The notes under the pieces were generated by a model, which saw nothing but the letters and a program-made list of their open reading frames with translations, was not told the DNA's origin and did no database searches. This document shows positions 12,181-23,712 of a stretch of 64,000 nucleotides of DNA, one piece after another. Each line of letters opens with the position of its first letter. Position 1 is the stretch's first letter. The position numbers and the translations under genes are program-made. Source of the stretch: Rostratula benghalensis (taxonomy: Eukaryota > Chordata > Aves > Charadriiformes > Rostratulidae). Location of the stretch: NCBI GenBank assembly GCA_013399305.1, contig VXAI01000013.1, forward strand, positions 7,029,132 through 7,093,131, in the 5' to 3' direction.

Positions 12181-12990
12181 AATCCACATTTCTCTCACCA
12201 ATGCATTTTCTTCTGAGATATGTTTTATTCACCCTGGCAAATTTTTCTTTTTGCTAGATGTGGTTGCGTGGCAGTGTGTGGGGCCAAAATGTCAAACCAC
12301 AACATCTTTGTGTTTCCCAGAGAACTGTGTAACCTAATTAGAAGCAATACTATAATTACTTTTTCAATAACTCAGACCTTTTCCAATTGCTTTTCAAAAA
12401 AGCTTGCAAAACGACCTCACTTCCAGCATGTACTTCACAGTTAAGAGCATACCAGAAGATGTGTATTTGCTCTCATCCATCAGAATAAACGCAAGTGAGG
12501 AGTTCCTACCCTGCAGAAGAAAATGACAATTAATTTCTGCCAGCCCTGGAAGGCTGATGGTGGAATAATGCAGGTTCCCGTTGTCCATTATATAGTGCCA
12601 AAAAAACTGAAAAAGAGTCATTCCCTCAGCATGAATTTTACAGCCTTATCAGCGGGTGTGTGGTTGAAATGTACATTTATTTCCTGGACCCCTTACACTG
12701 TTGCTCTCCCTATTAGTCTTGTACTTTGTTTTTCCCCTAATAAAGATTCACAGTTTACAAACATTAATGTGCAACAGGCTATCATTTCCCAATCTGCTTT
12801 TCATAAGTGTCACTTTGAGGCTGCGCTGGCCCAGCCTCCTACTGTTATTCAGTGATTTACATTTAAAAGGAATAAGCTTCAATTGGAGTTCATTCAAGTG
12901 GAAAGTCCAAAGCAAATTTAGGAACTGCAAATCTGCCCAGGTATAAAAAAAATCAAATCCACTGAATTTTACATCAGTCAAGAACCGGTA
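12181..12990. other. Candidate conserved non-coding block
   Basis: An approximately 800-bp repeat-free stretch, less AT-rich than its surroundings, that stays open in several frames on both strands (12220-12444, 12394-12621 minus, 12523-12855, 12701-12946, 12748-12981 minus). Overlapping open frames on both strands with no codon-like signal suggest constrained non-coding DNA rather than an exon. It holds homeodomain-type cores (CAATTAATTT from 12528) and the perfect palindrome ACATTAATGT at 12761-12770. A coding exon cannot be excluded; the 110-residue frame at 12523-12855 would be the first to test. Confidence 0.35.
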
Positions 12991-15734
12991 GAGAATTTTT
13001 CACTGTTTCAAGTTAACAGAAGTTCCCTGAAACAAGTTAATCCATTGTCTTAACTTAATAAAGATAATATATAATTAATGGAATTCTGGATAAATTTCCA
13101 TCTGATACTCTCATGCACATTTGCATAGCTTTCACTTTTTCCTTCAGTATAAATGTTGGTTAAAGTTTGTGGGAGAGTCATTTAGAGCTGACAGTAATTC
13201 TGTCCCCCAAAGTTATTTTCATACATAGTTCATTTAATCAAGTTTAATATTCTAATAAAACCTAGTTCAGGTGCCCCTAGCTATTTTATTAATTTATAAA
13301 CTTTTCAAGAATACAGCAGCAGAACATACCAAAGATGACAGCAATGGCGTGTATTTCTCTACACGGCTTAGACAGTGTGACTTGCTTAGTTTGCAGGAGA
13401 TTTGCAGGTCCCATTATTTTGTTCTCAACGCTGTCTCTTTCATCTTCTATCTTTTCTAGTGTTCTTTGCAGTCCGTTTAAAGTGTGTAGGTTAGTCCTTT
13501 CAAAGTGTGTAGGTTAGTCCTTAAAATAAACATAAGAACTATGATGGAACTGCAGGGGAAAAAAAAGTTTGAAGTAATTTACAAAGGAATTAATGCAGAG
13601 CCATTTTGCCTGGCCAAATCTTATCTTCATCCAGAATCACTTTAATAATTCTGCTACACTTCTTCCTTTCCTTGCTGTTGTCTTCTACACATTGTAAAAA
13701 TGACTTCTGAGGATTTTTTCACATAATTAATTAATTATGTTTTTCTTTAATATGCAGCACATCCAATGGTCTTATAGCTATGCTTTTTTCTGGTTTCTAC
13801 ATTTTATGTATCACTGTATTTTACCTATTTCACAATGTTATTTAAACATTTAAAAGTACTTTACTTGAATATCCTCCTTAATTGGAATACTTTGAGTGTG
13901 TTTGGGTTTACTAGCTTTTCCTGTCCAGACTACCTACTGAAGTAAATGAGAGTTTGAACAACTGGATATTTGCAGGTGTGTACTTAGTTGCTGCTTCATC
14001 TTTTCTAAATAACATTTTTGTAGTGTCTCAGAAGCTAACAGATGTATTTGTTTTTAAAGAAGTGATCTACATTAGACAGTGCAACTTTAAAATAATTTCT
14101 TCTCTTTTTAGATTTAGAGATAGCTAATGACTGTTTATAGTAGTAGTCAGTGAGGTTCACACATACTGGGAAAACCCTCAAATGTCTTTTTCAAAGTGGG
14201 AGAATTCCTTGTGAAAATCATATTTGATGCATTCTGAATTAAATAGTGATTGCATAAATGCTTTGCATCTGAAGTAGCAAGAAAGAAGAGAGAGATAAAA
14301 AGAAGGATCCAATTAGGAACTTGGGGGAGAGCAGGGAGAGCAAAGCTGAACATCCAGCTTCCAGGTGCCTAGTCCCCACAGCACAGACCAGAGATTAAAT
14401 TGACCAGAATCCCTAAAGAGACCATAAAAGTAAACTTGCAGCCTAAAATGAACTTGAAACTAAAGGGAGGAGAAAAGGGGAGAGAAACAGCGAAGAGAAG
14501 TAAATGTTTGAATTAGCCAACTGCAAAGTTCTAAAATAAGAGTATGTCCACCACTTTCTTTAAATCGACTGTCTAACATGGCCATGAGGGAAGATATTAC
14601 TTTCCACTTGAGATCTGTATTCTCCATTGTAATTAAAAAAGTTGTCAAGGTTAATCTTTTCTGATTCAATGAAGTAGCAACACTTACCCTCTCATTTCAG
14701 TGGTCAAAAGTCTAACACTGAGGATGGAGAATTTCACTACAGTTCCAGTTATTTCTGACAGTATTTCAACTATGTTAGTAGCTTGGAATGCTTTACTGCC
14801 AGCCACCCAGCAACATAAGTTCCAAATTCTTCCCTAGTACAAAAAAAAAAAGCTGAAAATTATTTGATGGGAGAAAGAGACAGACATTTAAAAAACACCC
14901 CAAAATTAGTGGTTAGGAGAGTTGCCAAGGTGGAGGGGATCTCAAGCTCCTAGACCTTCTTCATTTTTAAATTTTTTATCCAATTAATCCATGTACAAAA
15001 TATATCAGATCTTTGAAGGAAGAAGGGTTGTCTAAGTAGAATTATTACTGAAGTCCCAGCAATAAAATTACTCAGTCAAGCTGGATTTGCTGTCTCTCAG
15101 TCTTAGTATTACTGATTTTGGAACAATGCTCCCTAGAAACAGAGCTAATTCAAAAAGGGGGTGAGCACATACCAGTATTTTAGAAAAATGTATGTCATCA
15201 TGAGTAGTATCTAATTCAGAAAGGCATACCTTAACGCAAACAAAATCAGCAATTTAACCACGGCTTCCAATATCCTCAGAAGAAGGTTTTACCAAAGAGC
15301 TTTTAAGTCATCACCTTTACATGAGACTTCAGCTGAGCTGTAAAACACAACAGAACTGATTTTTTCTTGAACATTCTCTGACAGGCAGAAACATAGTTTT
15401 GTTCAAACCCTTCAGCTTCAATCAGGCCTCTCTTAAATTAGGTTGAGAATTGCCTAATGTATGGATTGTTAGGTCTGGGCTAGGTGCCAAACAGTTCACT
15501 CCTCTTAGGACTTAGATAATTCTGGGTATGCACACAAGAAGAACTCTATGGATCTAGAAAACATTCATACCAAAACTGAAGTATCTTTGATGTTAATAGT
15601 TAAATGACACCCAGAAAATCGAAAGTGAGATTTCCAAGCCTGAAATGAGATTTTTTATTTTATTTTATTTTAATCAAATTAAAAATCACCAAAGTGAATC
15701 ACTTCACGCTTTGTGTGAAGTTTTTCACCGTTAA
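12991..15734. other. Unique AT-rich DNA
   Basis: No element recognised apart from a 23-bp tandem duplication at 13479-13522. Short open frames at 14147-14353 and 14460-14669 (both minus) show no family features. Confidence 0.5.
13479..13522. repeat. Tandem duplication, period 23
   Basis: A 21-bp sequence beginning AAAGTGTGTAGG and ending TTAGTCCTT occurs at 13479-13499 and 13502-13522 without mismatch, implying a recent duplication. Confidence 0.9.
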
Positions 15735-15927
15735 TAATACTCATCCCCCTGGACTTCTCCAAGAGGTTGTGGTGTCGCCTTCTCCAGAGATACTCAAAAT
15801 TCCCCTGGATACACTGTTGTCCAGTCTGCTGTAGCTGATCATGCTTTGGCAGGAGGGGGGTGGACTAGGTGGTCTTTGAAGGGTCCTTGCAACCTCTACC
15901 ATTCTATGGCTCTGTGAGTCTGTGAAT
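15735..15927 (+). mobile_element. CR1 LINE 3'-end fragment
   Basis: 'aagaggttgtggtgtcgccttctccagagat', then 'ctggatacactg', then 'ggactaggtggtcttt', 'cttgcaacctctaccattctatgg' and tandem 'ctgtgagt' units. It is a diverged CR1 tail with about 190 bp left. Confidence 0.85.
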
Positions 15928-18012
15928 ACCACATTACAATATGTTTTAGCTGTCTTCCCCAGCCACAATGCAGTGCATATGATTTTAAACCCCGTGAAAT
16001 CTTCTAAATAATATGAATGTCTAAACAAAGAAGAAAAAAATCCTGAGCAGGAGCTCTAGCTGCAAATGATAGTAAACACTCTGAACACTCACCTGTTGAG
16101 AGTCTATATTCTGCTGAGATTTGCATTCTGAAGGCCATTTAAATTTTATCCTTATAAGGTAGACAAGTACTATGGTTTCACCTGTTGTATCATCCATTTG
16201 ATTTTTAGAAGCTGCAATTAAAAAGGCTTTTGCAAGAAAATTTAGCAATTTTATCCTGTTCAGGATAACTAACCCACCTCAGAACAGCAGTAGTCTAGGG
16301 AAATATATTGGTTATATTTTACTTTTTTTAAGCTAGGCTAATAATTAAGGCAGAATTGTCACTTTACTCCAGTCGTGCATGACTAGCAATCTTGTTCTGG
16401 TGTCCAGTTTCAATAACCAGTGAAGCTACTTCATAAGTAAAACTCCTCAGGACATCCAGTTACCTAAGAGGTATGTCTCATTTAATCACAGTTAGCTTGA
16501 CATCCTTGAAACACAGCTCCATTAGTGCACAGGCTGTTTGTATTTGAAGCAAGCACTTAGCACTTAGCGTGAACCTTTGATCATGTCTGCTGACCTTAGT
16601 TTAGACTTTAATCCTCAACAGCGTGCACCAGATGTTTGGTATTAAATACAAGTAACATTCATCTGAAAATTATTAAAACAAAAACTCCAAGTGCTGTAAC
16701 AAAGATGAAAAATAAATTTGTTCTCGTCCCAATTGAATATGTGTCATAGTATCTCTGCTTGTATCTCAAAACTATTTTTAAGCAGCATTTAAAAGGATAT
16801 AATTTTTTTTGCCACATTTTCTGATCTTTAATAAAGTCACAAATGTACACAAGGTACTATTTTTATATAATATTTCTGAGATTTTAATTATTTACATTTT
16901 TCTCTTTCAAAGTTTATTTTTTTCTTTCGGTCAGAATAAAAAGATAGTTCATCTAAAGGGTGTCTGAAATAACCTGTATGCCAGACCAGAATGCAATGCT
17001 GTGGTTATTTCAAGAGGTTGAATTTGTAAAAGACTTGAGTAAAAGAAACTGTACAGATAAAGTAAGCTGTGTTGTGTGAGCAGTAAGACCAAATACCCTG
17101 CCTGAAAAAGTAATAAAAACCCCAATGTTGGATTAATCCTCCTTGCTGTTATTGCTTTTTTGCTCCAAAAGTTGATCTATTTTAGAGAGACTCAGGGAAA
17201 TTACCTCCTGGAAGATTCAAAAGAAGAATAAGAGAAATAGTTATACACATTTTTTTGGCCTTTAATAAGGGTCTAAATCAAATAGTCAACACACCTTCAA
17301 GAGAGTTCACCTTTCTTATGCTTAGTTTTCAAAGTTATTTAGGCTCTGCACCCCCTCTAAAATCAGTGGGATATCTGGGGCCTGGAGATAACTTTTGCCC
17401 ATGTCTCAGTATAGCCAGGCATAAACACTGCCAAAGGACTCCTCATACCAAGCTTTGTGCTAAATGTGGATAGAACCAAAATGCACATGTTTCTGACTGC
17501 TGTCCAAGAATCATGAGAGTCACATCTCTGCTTGTAAAGGAAGACATAAGCCATGGAATTGTTCCTCTGTCTTCTCAGCATCCTTACAGCTTTCTCAAAT
17601 TTATTTTTTCCTATGGCAAGCCTATCCACCAACTCCCCACTGACTGTGTTGGCTGATATGTCCTTTACCTAGCCTTCAGCACCCTTCTGCAAGAGCTAAA
17701 AAGTGTAGAGAGCAACTGAATCATCACCTTTGTGAGGTCTCAAAGATGCTGAAGAAGCTATTCCTAAAAGGCAGGCCACACATGACTGTTAACGTTTTTG
17801 CAGATGTGGGCCTCAACTGTTGTCTTGCTGTTATGGACCAGTAGTTACATCGATTACCTAGGAAGAGATCTCAATTGAAGCAATCAGAAAATGTGTCCCT
17901 GCACTGATGTCATGAGTTGTTCATTTTGTTTTTTTCTCTCTTCTTTCCTTATTCATCAGTACTGTTAACATAATTTCTTAGACATATTCTAAAATGCCTT
18001 TGTGTCTAAAAA
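15928..18012. other. Unique non-coding DNA
   Basis: No convincing exon. Frames at 17255-17473 and 17363-17632 (minus) overlap in opposite directions and look incidental. A stretch near 17330-17400 has a faint resemblance to old amniote repeats but is not callable. Confidence 0.45.
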
Positions 18013-18478
18013 ATGGTGGTGGGTTAACGCCAGCCTCTGACTAAACACCACCCAGCCACTTTCTTATTCTCAGTCCCACCCCTACCAGCATGAAAGCAAA
18101 TATGATCTGAAGAGCAAAAATAAGAAAAGCTCATAGGTGAGGATAAAGACAATTTAACAAGTGAAGGAAAGAGAAAAAAAAAAAACAAAAACCAACCAAA
18201 CAACTGATTTAAAGGCACTCACCACTTCCCTTCAGTAAAACAATGTCCAGCCAGTCTCTAAGGAACAACTACTCTTTGAAGAGTGTACCAGCAACCCCAG
18301 TTTTCATTGCTGAACAAGGTATTATAGAGCATTGAGTTGGTCAGTTGGTGACAGTTGGAGAGCTATACCAGCTCTCAAGCTCTTCTCATCCCTAACCTAC
18401 TCATTATTTGGGCAGTGTGAAAGAGAGAAGAAGACGACGCTGTGGAAGCTCTATTGATCAATATCTCAAAATATTGGA
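18013..18478 (-). mobile_element. Solo LTR of avian ERVL-like element, inverted
   Basis: Reverse complement of the same broad LTR type as at 8033. It opens with 'gggttaacgccagcc', continues 'ctaaacaccacccagcc', 'ggataaagacaatttaa', 'caccacttccc', 'ttggtcagttgg', and ends near 'gacgctgtggaagc' / 'tgatcaatatc'. It contains an A-rich stretch (18173-18190) in the polyadenylation area. No TATA box is clear. No internal genes or second LTR lie nearby. Edges are approximate. Confidence 0.7.
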
Positions 18479-20869
18479 TGATCTAGGCTTTGTTGCAGTC
18501 ACATCAATCTAATGATTCCCCTTGATTTGGCCAATCATTCCTATTTCCAGAAAAGCTGTAAAAATGTCTTTAGGGATTTTTTGGTTAATTTTTCTTACTG
18601 TGTAATTTGGTATTACGTATAAAGCATTTAAAACGTGGACAAAACACTTAAAACATACATTCATGTACTTTTCTACTGCTAGCACTAGCAGATATTTGTC
18701 CCAATGACATGTGTAATTTTGATTTCCACTTCTGTTTGTTAATTTTTTAAGCAAGAATAGCAGAAATTGGGGCAGTGGGATAGATGAAACACAAATAAAG
18801 TTTCAAGTTTAGGTAAAAATTATGGTGCAATAGCAGAAGGAGGAATATATGATTTGAAATCCTTGACTTTAGTAAAGTAATTGAAATTATAAGAATAATT
18901 ATAATTAAAAGCTAGGAGATAATTTAAATGGCCTATCTAGAACTGTGATAATTTCTTTATATTAACAACATTCTTAGGGCAATTTGCCTGCATGTAAAAC
19001 ATTGCGTAAGAGTCTGTAACATCAACTTAAATTTCAAACAGGACTTTGCAATACTTCAGAGATGCCTTCCTTGCAAGATTAAATAATTAGAACTGTTATT
19101 TACAGGAATAAATTCACTGAGGTGTAAATGGCAGTTGTGAACATAACATGTTATTTGACAAAAAAAAATAATAAATTAAATCAAACCTGAAAAAAGCAAC
19201 TTTGAAAAACACTGGTTCAGGCACATAATTGTATGACAGTAGTACAACCAAACTTGTTAAAAGAGAATTAACAGCTTTAAAATCTAGGGCTTAAAAAGAT
19301 ATTATTGGAGTTTATTTGAGTCTTCAGTATTCTCAGTTATAAAAATCTGGATACTAAGAAAGCAAAGCAGTTTATCTGAATTATTTATCTGCCTGGATTA
19401 TTTAACTAACACTTCTTCAACAGCAATGATTTTGTTTATTTTTATCTTGCAAAGCCTGTTTCAAATAAGCGGTGTTTCATGCAAGGTTAAAAAAAACATC
19501 TTGGGCCACAGAACTTACATTTGGATTTGAAACCTGAAGCAAGATTTTTTTGTACAAATCCAATTATAATAAAATCACATTTTAACTGAAATGACAAAAC
19601 CAGCAAATATCAGCAAGCCCCAGGATAATGACAAATGAAGACTGTTATTTTAACAACTCCTTTCTGTAATGCAGGCATAGAATACAAATATAGTATGTTA
19701 CATTGCAGTAACAATTTCTGACATTGTTAACACTTTGAAGAATTTAAATGGAAAGTTATTTATATTTAGAAATTGATGAAGATAAATCCAGGTGGTGGTC
19801 AGTCACAAATAATGTTTCCCAGGGCTCAGTATTTGGGACAGTATCTTTATCAATGAGCATGGAAATAAGCACAAAACTGAGAGTGGGGACAGAAAGTTTC
19901 CAGGCTGGCATCTTAGGAAAATGCAGATGCGAAAGTGAGAGATACATGACATCACTTGTGAGGTGTTTTTGTGTTTATGGCCTTTTGTAAGAAATAGCTT
20001 TCTTCCTCTGAACAGGCATGTTAATTACCACAACAGACGACTGCACAAATAATGAAACATTTAATTAATTCTTACATGGTCCTATCCAGAATCTTTTGAA
20101 GAACTCTGAACTCTGCTGGGGTGATACATCACATTTATCAGTATCACATGCTGGGAAGTAAAAGCAAAAAATTACACACATGAATTGCCTGTATCCAAGC
20201 TTCTTCTATGAGAGAAAATTAAGCTGGAAAAATAATATTTTGTTAGTATTGTTAGTAGACAAACGTCTGATTTGCTGAGACAGGAATTAGAATAATATGC
20301 AGTAGCATAGGACAGTGTCTGTCCTTCTAAATGGCTAAAAATTACAAATCGAAAAGAGGAACAATTTTTCACATTAAATATTTGGGTGTGATTTTTATAT
20401 TTTTAAGAGCAAGAAATCCAGAAAATGTAAATATTTACTTGGGGAAAAAATAAAAATAATCAAAAATTCTAAAATCAATACTGCGTTATGTACCATTTCT
20501 GCTTCTGTTATGCACTTTTTATTGTGAATTTTGCGTGTGACAACTTTATTTCTTACAGGCATTCCTTAAATTTCTCTTGGATATAAGGACATGTCCAGTT
20601 TTTGCTGACTGAAAGACAAAGTCTACATTCAAATCAGATCACAAGCACCTAGTATTTGTTCTAGTCTCTCAAAATATACCCCTTATACATTTCAACACAA
20701 GTCTTCCTATGAATGTCAAGTGAGTTAATTTTTTACCATTTGTTTTCCCTAATGCAAAGACAGAAAACTACCTAATGCAGAGATAGGAAATTAACTAGAA
20801 ATTACATGCAAGCCACAAAATTGTTACTAATAAGAGCATCAGCATCCTGAATAGCTTCACCACAAACTT
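18479..20869. other. Unique AT-rich DNA
   Basis: Nothing recognised. Open frames at 18509-18754 (minus), 19748-19990 and 19756-19947 (minus) lack family features; the last two are overlapping opposite-strand shadows. Confidence 0.5.
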
Positions 20870-21097
20870 GAACATAAGTTCCCTCTGAACACAAGGAAGA
20901 ACTTTTTCACTTTGAAGGTGACAGTGTGCAGGAGAAGGCTGCCCAGAGAGGTGGTGGAGTCTCTGTCTCTGAAGGCTTTCAAAACCCGCCTGGACAAGTT
21001 CCTGTACAACCTGATCTAGGAGGACCTGCTTGGGTTAGGGGGGTTGGACTAGATAATTTCCAGAGGTCCCTTCCAACCCCGTATTATTCTGTGATTT
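20870..21097 (+). mobile_element. CR1 LINE 3'-end fragment
   Basis: 'aaggaagaactttttcac', 'ggctgcccagagaggtggtgg', 'caaaacccgcctggacaagttcctgt', 'ggttggactagataatttccagaggtcccttccaacc', ending at a single 'attctgtgattt'. The frame 20926-21213 is the UTR read through and is not a gene. Confidence 0.93.
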
Positions 21098-22270
21098 CAC
21101 ACTGGCGGAACCTTCCCAATCAACACACAAAATTCTCATACTCATTTATTTCTTTAGTAGTAGGACTTCTTATGAACTCATCTAGCATTTTGTTTCTGTG
21201 GTATACCTTTTGAGGACAAAAGTAATGTGATGCAAATCTAGGATAATATTTATGTCTTTCAATAGAGGGATATGAAACATTAAAAGCCAACAGAGTATTA
21301 AGCCTTCCACAATAGCATACCTATTCTAAATGTCCCCAAGAACCCACTTAGCTTCTATATCTTGAGTCAGAGAGCACTTATTCTGCTTCAATCTCAGCTG
21401 TTTCAGGTGCCAACTACGTGCCTCTTTTAATATTCCAAGAAAAGCTAGTTTCTTTAATGTGTTTTTAATCAGAAAACATCACCTGTCTTTTTTATCTGCA
21501 GTTGCCTACAACATCAAGGGGTTTACTCCTTAGCTTCAGTGGATGAAATCTTGATGCTACTGAAGGCAGTAGAACTCAAATTGATTTGAATATGGCAAAG
21601 ATTTTATCAAAATCTCATATGTCCAACTGCTTGCCGCCTTTGGAGAAAACCCCTCATAAATGTCTAAACACGTTACATGCTAGAAAACTACATGTATCTG
21701 TGCAGTTCTTAATTTCCTTATAGGCTACATTTATTTCACTGAATCCAGTGATTTCAGATATATAAACGTGTGTGTGTATGGAACATATAACAGATAAATA
21801 CACAGCAAAATCATAAATAATCTGATTTAAATAATATAAAATTTAGAACATATTTGTAAGGAATCCAGAGTTTATAATTTTTTGTTTTGTCTAAGCAATT
21901 TCTTATGTATGTCACATATGGGTTTTTAAATAATTTTGTATCATTAAGACAAGAAGACATTTCATACGACCCATAGAGTGCTCCTTATTCATGCAGCTCA
22001 GTCTATTTTTATTTGGTCCTGGGCAAGACTGACGTGCTAAAAGTGACAAGGTTGTTGCTTGTCACAAGATAGGAAAGATCTATGTTTTCTTGCCTATGCA
22101 AAACACTTCCCTTAAGACATTTCACAAGTTTTCATTTAAAACAGAAACAGTCATTTTGCTTGTCTCCTTGGAGATCATGAATATTATTCCTTCTCATTGT
22201 TCGATAAACAGCATAATCCAAAGCAATTGGAATACATTAATATTAATAAACCGTCAACTTGTAGACATTC

Positions 22271-22330
22271 TGAAGTAACATTTTGTGAATAAATTGTAGA
22301 TGAAGTAACATCTTGTGAATAAATCATAAA
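22271..22330. repeat. Tandem duplication, period 30
   Basis: Two 30-bp units, each beginning TGAAGTAACAT and sharing TTGTGAATAAAT. They differ at a few positions, so the duplication is older than the one at 13479. Confidence 0.9.
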
Positions 22331-22334
22331 TGTA

Positions 22335-22395
22335 TGTGTGCACATATTTGCACACACCTGGAATTTATCACATACATAAATATATGTATGCATAC
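22335..22395. repeat. Inverted repeat and palindrome
   Basis: TGTGTGCA (22335-22342) and TGCACACA (22349-22356) form an 8-bp stem with a 6-nt loop. GTATGCATAC at 22386-22395 is a perfect 10-bp palindrome. The alternating purine-pyrimidine texture suggests a decayed (TG)n-type microsatellite. Confidence 0.8.
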
Positions 22396-22959
22396 AGATG
22401 TATGATTAAAAACATACTGCTTTAAAAAAATATTTTATTGTTGTCAAAATAGAAGGAAATGCTGTCAAAAAAACTATGACAGCAGAAATAAATAATCCCA
22501 CCATCTGCTCCTTCTTTTGATCTTTCCAGATAAAATGTGACTAGCATATTTTAGCACAAGTATTAAAAACTTCCAACGCTAAAACAATAAATTTCTGATC
22601 TAAAATTATTCCAGTCTCTGTCACTGGGTCAAATACTAATAGTCAGTAGGACTTTTTAAAATGTCTTAGAGATATTTAGCTCCAAGGTGCTTTAGAAAAA
22701 GCAGTTCAAAGGCTGAGTCCTTAATGCTTCATGACATCAGATGTGGAGCTTTATCAAAGAATTCTGATTATTTAATGCCAAGAGTGTTCTTTCTTAAATT
22801 ATAAAGCTTTCTATAAACAGTAGTTTGATACACAAAGGATATTCTTACTTTGGTTTTGAATAATTGGATTGAGTTTACATTGCATTTAGGAGACTTGGAC
22901 AAACACCAAACAGGTGGGCTTCCTGACTTCTCTGAATGCATCCATATCCAAATGCCTAT

Positions 22960-23380
22960 AACGTGCTTCCATTTCAGCTACTGCTGCCTTTGCAGCAGGA
23001 AAGCAGGCAAATGTTAAGCTACCTACATCTTCCATCTGCCAGTCCTCTGAACAACATCATGTGTTCTCACCTGACATCTGTACCAAGACAGATGGGATAT
23101 GCCGTGCTGTGACTGGCCTGTACAACCTGCAGACAGGCTGGATCCACACTGACAAGCACGAGGTCCAATTTTTCTCCCCCAGAATTCCCTAGAAGTTTCT
23201 TCAAATCTGGCTCTTATTTTCATCCAAGGGCAAGATCCTTGAGCATGACTGAAGGTACTGACCCATGCTCAAAATGGAAAGCAGATATTTCTGCTGCTAC
23301 AACAAAGAGAACTGCCAGAGGTATTCTGCTTCTTCTGCAAGATGTGAGACAACCTCATTCAATAGGAACCCCGGATGTAG
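22960..23380. other. Unclassified higher-GC patch
   Basis: A patch visibly richer in G and C than its surroundings, with open frames on both strands (23023-23223 minus; 23239-23487 and 23265-23513 plus). No domain or repeat family is recognised. It could be an old unannotated repeat, a non-coding RNA exon or a conserved element. Confidence 0.3.
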
Positions 23381-23628
23381 AATTTATATCTCAATATCTA
23401 AACTGCATGTGCAAGTATTTAATGTGTTGGCTTCTTTTCCACTGGCAATTGCAACAACTACAATTCATTCAGCATCTGTGTATGTAGGCAGCAACTTTCA
23501 TTTGTCAGCATAAAGTGACCTGATTTGTGAAATCTAAAGCAAAATTTTCATTAGGACTCAGTAAGTAAATATAGACCACTAAGATGAGTCTCCTTCTGGC
23601 ACTTCATACTGCATGACTCTAACTCAAG

Positions 23629-23712
23629 ATCATAGAATCATAGAATCGTTCAGGTTGGAAGAGACCCTTGGGATCATCAAGTCCAACCATCTGCCCTACT
23701 CTACAAAGATGT
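23629..23712 (-). mobile_element. CR1 LINE 3'-end stub
   Basis: 'gatcatagaatcatagaatcg', 'caggttggaagagacccttgggatcat', 'caagtccaaccat', 'ccctactctacaaag'. Same subfamily as 27613. Confidence 0.9.

Larger units (their letters stand above)
21098..22959. other. Unique AT-rich DNA with short repeats
   Basis: No element recognised except the 30-bp duplication and the adjoining inverted repeat and palindrome at 22271-22395. Confidence 0.5.

Noticed and set aside
17330..17400. Faint resemblance to an old amniote repeat
   Set aside because: Too short and too diverged to order more than one or two motifs.
8033..18478. The LTRs at 8033 and 18013 as the two ends of one provirus
   Set aside because: They are in opposite orientation and no gag/pol/env-like sequence lies between them.
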